From contig JBIKVN010000092.1 in assembly GCA_044356865.1 (NCBI GenBank), positions 1-11,689 of the forward strand: a stretch of 11,689 bases of DNA. Reading direction: 5' to 3'. A program made the translations under genes and the position numbers. This DNA comes from JBEIUL01 sp044356865 (GTDB lineage Bacteria; Planctomycetota; Phycisphaerae; Phycisphaerales; SM1A02). Positions 5,842-11,689 of the stretch are shown here, piece by piece. The notes under the pieces are model-generated. The model saw only the letters and a list, made by a program, of their open reading frames with translations. It was not told the origin of the DNA and searched no databases. How positions within the stretch are numbered: position 1 is the stretch's first letter; each line of letters opens with the position of its first letter.

Positions 5842-7008
5842 GTGAGCGAGACCATTCCGCTGTCCCGTCCCGAGATCACCGACGACGATCTCGCGGCCAT
5901 CGCCGAAGCCGCCCGCGGCGACCGGGTCCGACAGGGCGAGGCCGCCCGCGGGTTCGAGGAGGCCGTCGCGCGACGACTCCGCCGTCCGTTCGGCATCGGG
6001 ACCGGTTCGCTCGGCACCGGCCTGAGGATCGCCCTCGAGGCGTGCGGCATCGGTCCGGGCGCAGAGGTGGTCGTGCCCGCCTTCGCGCCGGTCGCGGTCG
6101 CGAACGCCGTGGTCTTCACCGGGGCCCGGCCGGTCTTCGCCGACGCCGACCCGCGGACGCTGAACCTCTCGGCCCGCATCGTCGAGCCGCTGCTGACCGA
6201 TCGCACCCGGGCGATCGTCGCCAGCGCCAACTTCGGGAATCCCGGCGGCCTGCCGGAGCTGGCCCAACTTGCGACGAAGTGGGAGATCCCGCTCGTCGAG
6301 AACGCCACCGAGACCTTCGGGGGCGCGATCGGCCGCGACGCCGCCGGCTGCTTCGGCCGGATCGCCGCGATCGGGTTTCCCGCATCGGGAACGGTGTTCG
6401 CCTCGGACGCCGCGGTGCTGGTCACGAACGACGACACGCTCGCGGCCGCGTGCCGGTCGCTGCGGGATGTCGGCCGGCCGTTCGTCGATCCGGAGGAGGG
6501 CCTGCCCGCCGAGGTCGGCCGTCTCTTCGAGCACGAGCGGCTCGGCTTCGACAGCCGGCTCGACGACCTGCGCGGGGCCCTCGGGGCGAGCCAGCTCGGG
6601 CGGCTCGACGAGACGGTCGCACGGCTCGCGGCGCTGTCCGAGCGATACGTGCGCCGCCTCGGCGGCCATCCTGACCTCGTGCTGCCGACGCTGCCCGACG
6701 GGGCGACCGTCGCGTGGCCGGGCTTCACGCTCCGGCTCGGCGACACCTTCGGCGCCGACGATCGCGACGGCATCATCCGCGGGCTGCACCGCCACGACAT
6801 CGGGGCGAGCAACCCCTATCCGGTCATTCCGCGGTTGCCGTGCCATGCGCGGCGACGGCCCGAGGCGCCGGTCGAGTTCCCGATCGCCGAACGGATCGCC
6901 CAGCGGACGATCTCGCTGCCGTTCCACCTCGGCCTCTCGAGCCGCGACCTCGACCTCACCTGCCAGACGCTCGAGGTCATGATCAAGCGGCAGACCTTCC
7001 GGCGGTGA
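5842..7008 (+). CDS. DegT/DnrJ/EryC1-fold protein lacking PLP-binding residues
   Basis: A 388-residue protein matching DegT/DnrJ/EryC1/StrS sugar aminotransferases along its length. Visible landmarks are LSRPEITDDDL at the N-terminus, GIGPGAEVVVPAF (69-81), GARPVFADADPRTLN (94-108), L-V-T-N-D (193-197) followed by LRDVG (207-211), LGFDSRLD (234-241), and a C-terminal FPIAE...SLPFHLGL. Active members hold PLP on a lysine in FSFxxxKN; the ungapped equivalent here is G183. Other cofactor contacts are also changed: EDxxQ is E153-N154-A-T-E157, the Ser of FSF is G178, the phosphate-binding Thr is G58, and GEGG is SDAA (188-191). The fold looks intact but PLP chemistry is not expected, so it may be a structural, regulatory or sugar-binding paralogue. 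It sits between a secreted helical protein and an SLC13 transporter, 20-24 bp from each. The start is GTG. Confidence 0.85.
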   Translation: MSETIPLSRPEITDDDLAAIAEAARGDRVRQGEAARGFEEAVARRLRRPFGIGTGSLGTGLRIALEACGIGPGAEVVVPAFAPVAVANAVVFTGARPVFADADPRTLNLSARIVEPLLTDRTRAIVASANFGNPGGLPELAQLATKWEIPLVENATETFGGAIGRDAAGCFGRIAAIGFPASGTVFASDAAVLVTNDDTLAAACRSLRDVGRPFVDPEEGLPAEVGRLFEHERLGFDSRLDDLRGALGASQLGRLDETVARLAALSERYVRRLGGHPDLVLPTLPDGATVAWPGFTLRLGDTFGADDRDGIIRGLHRHDIGASNPYPVIPRLPCHARRRPEAPVEFPIAERIAQRTISLPFHLGLSSRDLDLTCQTLEVMIKRQTFRR

Positions 7009-7028
7009 GGGGCCGTGGTGCCGCGACG

Positions 7029-8477
7029 ATGAACGACGCCGCCCACGAGGACGATGGAACGCTCGTCCCGCCCCGCGGAAGGCTCGCGACGGCGCTTGCC
7101 GGACCGTCGCTCGGCGTTGCGGCGTGGTGGCTGGCCCCGTCGTCGCTCGGGGCGGAAGCGCAGGCGACCCTCGGCCTCACCGCGTGGATGGCCACCTGGT
7201 GGCTGACCGGCGTGGTGCCGCTTGCGGTGACCTCGCTGCTGCCCGTGCTGCTGCTGCCGCTCTTGGGGGTACGGAGCTTCGGGCAGGCGAGCGCCCCATA
7301 CGCGGATCCGCTGGTGTTTCTCTTCGCCGGCGGCGTGGCGATCGCCCGCGGGCTCGAGACCTACGGCCTCAGCGAGCGGCTGTCGGCCTCGCTCCTGAGG
7401 ATCGCCGGCCGCGACGCCCGGGCGACGCTGGCGGCGCTCATGCTGGCCACGGCGCTCCTCAGCGGATTCGTCTCGAACACCGCGACCGCGGCGATGATGC
7501 TGCCGATCGCCATCGCCATCGCCGATGCGGCCGAACGCCGCGGCGACCGGGCCGGGCCCGCGCGGCTCCGGCGGAACTTCGGCACCGCGGCGGTGCTCGG
7601 GATCGCCTACGCGGCCAGCATCGGCGGCACGCTGACCCTGATCGGCAGCCCGCCGAACGCGATCGCCGCCGACTTCCTCGACGGTTCGGATCGCCCCGTC
7701 AGTTTCGCGGGCTGGCTGAAGTTCGGGGTTCCGACGGTCGTCCTGCTGCTGCCGATCGCTTGGTACCTGCTCGCGTTCCGGCTCTTCCCGGTCGCGGGAC
7801 TCCACATCGAGGCGGAAGGGGCGAACATCCCTTCGCCCGCCCTGCCCCGCGGCGCCCGGCTCGTCGCGGCGATCTTCCTCGCGACGGTGGTGGCGTGGAT
7901 CTCGCGGCCGCTCTGGGCCCCGCCCGCGGTGACCGACACCACGATCGCCCTCGCCGGCGCGATCGCGATGCTCACCGTGCCCGTCCCGGGCGGCCCGTAC
8001 CGGCCGCTGCTTTCCTGGCGTGACCTGCGCACGATGCCCTGGGGCGTGCTCATCCTCTTCGGCGGCGGCCTGAGCCTCGCCGGGGCGATCGAGGCGACCG
8101 GGCTCGCCCGCTGGATCGGCGACGCGCTCTCGTTCGCGGCGCGGCTGCCCGAGCCGGCGCTGGTGCTGGTGGTGGCGCTGGCGGGGACCTTCGCGAGCGA
8201 ACTCGCCTCGAACACCGCGCTCACCGCGACGGTGGTGCCGGTGCTCGGGGCGTTCGCGGCGACCGCCGGGGTGGACCCGTCGATCCTCGTGGTGCCGATG
8301 GCCCTCGGGGCGTCGCTGGCCTTCATGATGCCGGTCGGGACGCCGCCGAACGCGATGGCCTACGCGACCGGGCGGGTGAGCGTTGCCGAGATGGCCAAGG
8401 CGGGATTCTGGCTCAATCTGGTGGCCGCCGCGGTGATCCTCGTCTCGGTCAAGCTCGCGGCGTGGCTCTTCGGGTAG
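7029..8477 (+). CDS. SLC13/DASS-family sodium:anion symporter
   Basis: A 482-residue, strongly hydrophobic membrane protein with about 11-12 membrane segments. It has the internal two-fold repeat of divalent anion:sodium symporters (SLC13, VcINDY-like). Both SNT signatures are present (149-151 and 394-396). Both partner loops are present too, GSPPN (206-210) and GTPPN (437-441). The second lies in AFMMPVGTPPNAMAYATG (431-448), matching the family signature. Family members import dicarboxylates, citrate, sulfate or similar anions with Na+; the substrate cannot be told here. The ATG at 7029 is the only reasonable start. GAGGGG (7007-7012) is rather far upstream, so translation may be coupled to the DegT-like gene that stops 20 bp before. 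It converges with the gene ending at 8511 across 33 bp with no clear terminator. Confidence 0.92.
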   Translation: MNDAAHEDDGTLVPPRGRLATALAGPSLGVAAWWLAPSSLGAEAQATLGLTAWMATWWLTGVVPLAVTSLLPVLLLPLLGVRSFGQASAPYADPLVFLFAGGVAIARGLETYGLSERLSASLLRIAGRDARATLAALMLATALLSGFVSNTATAAMMLPIAIAIADAAERRGDRAGPARLRRNFGTAAVLGIAYAASIGGTLTLIGSPPNAIAADFLDGSDRPVSFAGWLKFGVPTVVLLLPIAWYLLAFRLFPVAGLHIEAEGANIPSPALPRGARLVAAIFLATVVAWISRPLWAPPAVTDTTIALAGAIAMLTVPVPGGPYRPLLSWRDLRTMPWGVLILFGGGLSLAGAIEATGLARWIGDALSFAARLPEPALVLVVALAGTFASELASNTALTATVVPVLGAFAATAGVDPSILVVPMALGASLAFMMPVGTPPNAMAYATGRVSVAEMAKAGFWLNLVAAAVILVSVKLAAWLFG

Positions 8478-8510
8478 GCGGCCCGCCGCTCGCTCGCCGC
8501 TCACTCGCCC

Positions 8511-10115
8511 TCACTCGTTGGTGACCGGCGACTCGAGCGAGCGGTCGAGGTCAACGACGAGCCTCGCCAGGTGCGCCAGGAACTCATCGAGCGAGCGGAG
8601 CCCGTCGAGCCCGACATCGGCGGCCAGCGAGTCGATCTCGCCGCGGGCGAGGCGGCCGAGCACCCGGGCCCGCGCGATGCCTCGCCCGGACGCGACGCGG
8701 GTCGCGGTCTCGACCAGCCGGGCGCCCGGCGACGGTCCCGAGGGCGCCGCGAGCCAATGGAGGGCCTCGTCGCAGGCGGCGATCGCCTCGGCCCGGACCT
8801 CGGCCAGTTCCGGCAGGCGACCGACCGCGACCAGCGACCCCCGGTCGTCGATCTTCCGCACGCCGCGAAGATGCTCGAGGGCCTGCAGGCAGGCGACCTG
8901 CTGCTCGGCGTCGTCGGCGGTCAGCGAGTCGCGGTCGATCGAGCGGACGAACGAGTCGACGGTCCGACCGGCTTCCTTCGCCTCCTCGACGAGCTCGGGC
9001 GACGGGGCGAGGCCCTCGGCGATCTCGCGGCGGGCGGCCTCGACCATCGGGACCGCGGTGGCGGCGATCGCCCGCCGCGCCGCCTCGATCGCCGCCGACG
9101 GCACCGAACGCAGGGCCGGATCGAGCCCGAGCGTCTTCCGCCGGTCGGGAAAGGCCGACGCGACCCCGCGGGCAAGCGGGAACCGGATCGCGAGGGCCAC
9201 GACCGCCCCGACCCCGGCGAAGAGCGTGTGGAAGATCGCGAGCGTGACCGTCGTCGACGCCCCGCGGCGGTCGGCGATCGCGATCGCGGCGTGCTCGAAG
9301 AGCGGCATGCCGACCGTCGCGATCGCGCCGGCGACCGCCGCGACGGCGATCCACGCGAGGCCGACCTGCCGCGACGCGGCCCCGACCGCGAGCATCGCGA
9401 TCGCGGCGGTGCTCGTGGTGCCGACGCTCGCCCCGACCACGATCGGGGCGGCCTGCAGGAACGAGAGCGAGCCGTCCGAGATCGCGGTCATCGCGATCGC
9501 GACGGGCGCGGCGGAACTCTGCATGACGATCGCGAGAACCAGTCCCAGGCCGACGAGCGAGAGCCTTCCCGTGACCGATGCCCCATCGACGCGATCGAGA
9601 TCGAGGTGGTCGACCACCGGCCCGAGCGAACCCTTCAACACCGAAAGCCCGAGGAAGATCACGCCGATGCCCGCGAGGAAGAGCCCGATCCGCCGGGCGT
9701 TGCCCGTCCCGAGCATGCGGAGGAGGGCCCCGACCAGCACCAGCGGCATGAGCGCCGCGCTCACCGATGGCGAGGCCCCGACCGTCGCCACCAGCCAGGT
9801 CGTCGAGGTCGTGCCGACCGTCGCCCCCGCGACGATCGGGATCGCCTCGAGCGTCGTGACCAGCCCGGCCGCCGCGAAACCCATCGCCGCAAGCACCGTC
9901 GAGCTCGAGGTCTGCATCGCCGCGGTCGCCCCCGCCCCGACCGCGAAGCCGCGGAGCGGCCGCCGGCCCGCCCGCGAGACAAGGTCGCGGATCGCGGTGC
10001 CGCCGAGTTCCTTCAGGCCGTCCGACATCGTCGACATGCCGATGAGCACGAGGCCGACGCCGCCCGTCGCGAGCAGGAGGTCGGAGAGTTCGACCGCGCG
10101 GGCCGCTTCGCTCAT
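8511..10115 (-). CDS. Na/Pi-cotransporter-family protein with PhoU-like C-terminal domain
   Basis: A 534-residue membrane protein of the NptA/YjbB (PF02690) type. It has two inverted-repeat halves. The first has QTSSST (68-73) and GATVGTTST (97-105), the second QSSAAP (199-204) and GASVGTTST (228-236). These correspond to the QSS and GANIGTT signatures of Na+-coupled phosphate transporters, with the Asn of GANIGTT replaced by Thr and Ser. Hydrophobic segments run to about residue 315. The remaining 200 residues are soluble, helical and acidic, as expected for the PhoU-like domain of bacterial members. Phosphate transport, often export, is the family role and is inferred here. The ATG at 10115 overlaps the stop of the flavoprotein gene by 4 bp (ATGA), so the two are translationally coupled. 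Confidence 0.88.
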   Translation of the reverse strand: MSEAARAVELSDLLLATGGVGLVLIGMSTMSDGLKELGGTAIRDLVSRAGRRPLRGFAVGAGATAAMQTSSSTVLAAMGFAAAGLVTTLEAIPIVAGATVGTTSTTWLVATVGASPSVSAALMPLVLVGALLRMLGTGNARRIGLFLAGIGVIFLGLSVLKGSLGPVVDHLDLDRVDGASVTGRLSLVGLGLVLAIVMQSSAAPVAIAMTAISDGSLSFLQAAPIVVGASVGTTSTAAIAMLAVGAASRQVGLAWIAVAAVAGAIATVGMPLFEHAAIAIADRRGASTTVTLAIFHTLFAGVGAVVALAIRFPLARGVASAFPDRRKTLGLDPALRSVPSAAIEAARRAIAATAVPMVEAARREIAEGLAPSPELVEEAKEAGRTVDSFVRSIDRDSLTADDAEQQVACLQALEHLRGVRKIDDRGSLVAVGRLPELAEVRAEAIAACDEALHWLAAPSGPSPGARLVETATRVASGRGIARARVLGRLARGEIDSLAADVGLDGLRSLDEFLAHLARLVVDLDRSLESPVTNE

Positions 10116-10780
10116 CGCGGCGCCTCGCGAAGCACGAGAATCTCGTCCAGGCCCTTCCGCTGCAGGTCGGGCACGCGGCACTCCTCGGCCGGGTACCCGA
10201 CCGGGATCAGCAGGAACGGCCGCTCGTGCGCGGGCCGCCCGAGGATCGTCCCGAGGAACGCCATCGGGCTCGGGGTGTGCGTGAGCGTCGCCAATCCCGC
10301 GTGGTGGAGCGCCGCGAGCAGGAACCCGACCGCGAGGCCCACGCTCTCGACGGGGTAGTAGACCTTGTCGCTCGCGCGGCCGGGCCGGTCGTCGTGCATG
10401 CGGCGGAAGACCGCGATGAGCCACGGCGCCGTCTCGAGGAAGCCCTTGTCCGCATCGGTCCCGATCGGGGCGAGATCCGCGAGCCACTCCGGCGTGGCCC
10501 GCTCGGCGTAGAACTTCCGCTCTTCTTCTTCGGCCCCGAGCCGGATCTTCCGCTTCAGCTCGGGATCCGAGACCGCGACGAAGGTCCACGGCTGCTTGTT
10601 CGCCCCGCTCGGCGCGGTGCCCGCCGCGGCGACGCACGCCTCGATGACCGCCCGGTCGACCGGCCGCGGCGAGAACTGCCGCACGCTGCGCCGCGAGGCC
10701 ATGCGGCGATGGAACTCCCGGGCCGCGGCGAGCGCGTCCGCCGGGGCGTCGGGAAGCGTGTACGGAACGGTCGGGCCCAT
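10112..10780 (-). CDS. Nitroreductase-fold flavoprotein, iodotyrosine-deiodinase-like
   Basis: A 222-residue FMN-dependent nitroreductase-superfamily protein. It follows vertebrate iodotyrosine deiodinase (IYD) closely. Landmarks are RRSVRQFSPRPV (30-41) and GTAPSGANKQPWTFV (54-68) for FMN binding, then an acidic run A-E-E-E-E (83-87). The C-terminal half contains LGRPAHERPFLLIPVGYP (180-197) and VPDLQRKGLDEILV (203-216). The three lid residues that hold the zwitterion of halotyrosine in human IYD (Glu157, Tyr161, Lys182) align with E87, Y91 and K112 at the correct spacing. Reductive dehalogenation of halotyrosines is therefore a specific prediction. The human N-terminal membrane anchor is absent. 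The ATG at 10780 is preceded by TAGCCT seven bases upstream and no Shine-Dalgarno, so the mRNA is probably leaderless. It is coupled to the downstream transporter by an ATGA overlap. Confidence 0.88.
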   Translation of the reverse strand: MGPTVPYTLPDAPADALAAAREFHRRMASRRSVRQFSPRPVDRAVIEACVAAAGTAPSGANKQPWTFVAVSDPELKRKIRLGAEEEERKFYAERATPEWLADLAPIGTDADKGFLETAPWLIAVFRRMHDDRPGRASDKVYYPVESVGLAVGFLLAALHHAGLATLTHTPSPMAFLGTILGRPAHERPFLLIPVGYPAEECRVPDLQRKGLDEILVLREAPR

Positions 10781-10787
10781 CGATTGC

Positions 10788-10793
10788 AGGCTA
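10788..10793 (-). promoter_or_regulatory. -10 box TAGCCT seven bases before ATG (leaderless promoter)
   Basis: The minus strand reads TAGCCT, seven bases, then the ATG at 10780. There is no Shine-Dalgarno. It would drive the deiodinase-like gene and the coupled transporter. It lies five bases from the opposing -10 at 10799-10804, so polymerase could not occupy both sites at once. Confidence 0.45.
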
Positions 10794-10798
10794 CGCGA

Positions 10799-10804
10799 TA
10801 CGCT
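10799..10804 (+). promoter_or_regulatory. -10 box TACGCT six bases before ATG (leaderless promoter)
   Basis: TACGCT is followed by GCGGCC and the ATG at 10811, with no Shine-Dalgarno. The sequence TACGCTGCGG recurs exactly before the gene at 11281. It is back to back with the minus-strand -10 at 10788-10793. Confidence 0.5.
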
Positions 10805-10810
10805 GCGGCC

Positions 10811-11233
10811 ATGCGTACGAACCCCCTCCTCGCATGCCTCGCCCCGATCGCCCTCGCCGGCTGCTTCAGCCCGCCGGGGACGGTGCCCTCGAGCCCGTTC
10901 GTCACCGGCTCGGTGACCTACCGCGAGCGGATCACCCTCACGCCCGACGCGGTGGTCGAGGTGAAAGTCCTCGGCGGCCATGGCGGCACGGTCCTCGCGT
11001 CGAGCCGGACCACCGATCCGGTGCAGGTCCCGGTCGCCTTCGCGATCCCGGTCGCGAGCGGGAATGTCGGCCCCGACGGGAAGGTCGCGATCGTCGCCAC
11101 GATCACCGACCGCGGCCGTGTCGCGTGGATGACGCCCGAGCCGGTGCCCTTCACCCTCGGCCGCGGCGACAGCGATGTGGGCACGATCACGCTGAAGGCG
11201 GTCGCGAGCGATCCGGCCGATCCCGAGCGGTAG
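10811..11233 (+). CDS. YscW/YbaY-family lipoprotein
   Basis: A 140-residue lipoprotein. It has a short signal peptide with lipobox L15-A-G-C18, so Cys18 would be lipidated. Phe rather than Asp at +2 suggests outer-membrane sorting by the proteobacterial rule. The mature region (about 31-130) matches the YscW/YbaY domain (PF09619): VTGSVTYRERITLTPDAVVEVKV near its start, a central VQVPVAFAIPV strand, and V-A-I-V-A-T-I-T-D followed by W-M-T near the end. YscW-type proteins pilot type III secretin assembly. Single-domain members such as E. coli YbaY have no settled role, and no type III genes are present here. The 30-bp gap to the divergent flavoprotein gene holds both promoters. The next gene starts 47 bp downstream with its own -10-like element. 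Confidence 0.82.
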   Translation: MRTNPLLACLAPIALAGCFSPPGTVPSSPFVTGSVTYRERITLTPDAVVEVKVLGGHGGTVLASSRTTDPVQVPVAFAIPVASGNVGPDGKVAIVATITDRGRVAWMTPEPVPFTLGRGDSDVGTITLKAVASDPADPER

Positions 11234-11268
11234 GCCGGACACCGGTTCCGCCGGACGATCTCGCCCGC

Positions 11269-11274
11269 TACGCT
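11269..11274 (+). promoter_or_regulatory. -10 box TACGCT six bases before ATG (leaderless promoter)
   Basis: TACGCT is followed by GCGGCG and the ATG at 11281, with no Shine-Dalgarno in the 47-bp gap after the lipoprotein gene. TACGCTGCGG is identical to the element at 10799-10808. Confidence 0.5.
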
Positions 11275-11280
11275 GCGGCG

Positions 11281-11689
11281 ATGCTCAACCGCCGCGACTT
11301 CCTCGCCACCGGCAGCGCCGGAGCCCTCGCCGCCATGCACGCGACCGGAACGACCTCCGCCCCAGCCTCCGGACAGGCCTCCGCGCCCTCGACCGGGCGG
11401 CTCAAGCAATCGGTCTCGCGGTGGTGTTTCGGCGGAATGACGCTCGAACAGCTCTGCGAACTCTCGTCGGGCCTCGGCCTGAAGGGCATCGACCTGCTCT
11501 CGGAATCGGAGTGGAGCGTCCCGCCGAAGTACGGCATGACCTGCGCCGTCGCGAACGGCCCCTCGACGATTCCCGACGGCTTCAATCGCCTCGAGAACCA
11601 CGACCGCCTCGAGGCCGAGCTCGCCCGGATGCTGCCGGTCGCGAAAGCCCTCGGGATCCCGAACATGGTGGTCTTCAGCGGGAACCGCC
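11281..11689 (+). CDS. hyi: Tat-exported hydroxypyruvate-isomerase-like TIM barrel, 5' part
   Basis: The first 136 codons of a protein running off the window. It opens with a twin-arginine signal (N-R4-R5-D-F-L) and an Ala-rich segment ending near residue 40, so it is probably exported folded. From L41, LKQSVSRWCFGGMTLEQL, then LGLKGIDLLSESEW and a P-D-G-F-N-R-L-E-N-H-D stretch, match hydroxypyruvate isomerases of the xylose-isomerase-like TIM-barrel superfamily. Many planctomycete members carry a Tat signal and their substrates are mostly untested, so the enzyme name rests on family resemblance. Metal-binding and catalytic residues lie beyond the window. The start is set by the signal peptide and the TACGCT element six bases before the ATG. 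Confidence 0.8.
   Translation, partial: MLNRRDFLATGSAGALAAMHATGTTSAPASGQASAPSTGRLKQSVSRWCFGGMTLEQLCELSSGLGLKGIDLLSESEWSVPPKYGMTCAVANGPSTIPDGFNRLENHDRLEAELARMLPVAKALGIPNMVVFSGNR

Noticed and set aside
4006..6927. Minus-strand open frame of over 900 codons opposite the operon
   Set aside because: Low-complexity Arg/Gly/Glu composition with no motif. It mirrors the strong third-position G/C bias of the real plus-strand genes.
4279..8477. Frequent CGATCG and GCGATCGC palindromes as functional repeats
   Set aside because: They fall mostly on in-frame Ala/Ile/Asp/Arg codon pairs with preferred G/C-ending codons, so codon bias explains them without a statistical test.
8478..8510. Bidirectional terminator between the converging genes
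   Set aside because: Only a 4-bp GC stem and no T-tract on either strand, so I did not annotate it.
1..11689. CRISPR arrays, tRNA or rRNA genes, insertion sequences
   Set aside because: I saw no regularly spaced repeats, no cloverleaf-like sequence, no rRNA signature and no transposase or flanking inverted repeats.

Overview
The window is very GC-rich, with strong G/C preference at third codon positions, and reads as bacterial chromosome. Three things suggest a planctomycete, perhaps of the Phycisphaerae type: a twin-arginine-exported hydroxypyruvate-isomerase-like TIM barrel, a secreted protein of a planctomycete-looking hypothetical type, and a dnaA gene standing away from dnaN and gyrB. 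The assignment is inference; no rRNA or other marker is present.

Left part (1-1905). The first nine codons of rpmA (ribosomal protein bL27) leave the window on the minus strand, behind a plausible promoter and a Shine-Dalgarno. Upstream of it on the same strand is a secreted protein of unknown function. A GNAT-type acetyltransferase diverges from that gene.

Middle-left (1906-4256). About 0.5-0.8 kb without a convincing gene precedes dnaA. It holds a perfect TTGTCCACA DnaA box, two short inverted repeats around a candidate -10, and a 14-bp perfect hairpin with an extra copy of one arm. It is a candidate dnaA control region or origin. DnaA has all ATPase motifs, but its DNA-recognition helix reads THST rather than DHTT.

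Middle (4279-8477). Three tightly spaced plus-strand genes look like an operon: an exported helical-repeat protein, a DegT/DnrJ-fold protein that has lost the PLP-binding lysine and the other main PLP contacts, and an SLC13/DASS anion:sodium symporter.

Right part (8511-11689). A minus-strand pair with a 4-bp ATGA overlap encodes an iodotyrosine-deiodinase-like flavoprotein, with its substrate-binding Glu, Tyr and Lys conserved, and a Na/Pi-cotransporter-type protein with a PhoU-like tail. Divergent from the pair are a YscW/YbaY-type lipoprotein and the start of a Tat-exported hydroxypyruvate-isomerase-like protein, cut by the window end.

Four genes (starts 4279, 10780, 10811, 11281), and more loosely a fifth (979), have a TANNNT hexamer only 6-7 nt (10 nt for the fifth) before the ATG and no Shine-Dalgarno. 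This is the arrangement expected of leaderless mRNAs. rpmA, the secreted protein and the DegT-like gene do have Shine-Dalgarno sequences. The strongest leads are the PLP-less DegT-like protein, the deiodinase homologue, the leaderless promoters, and the dnaA upstream region.
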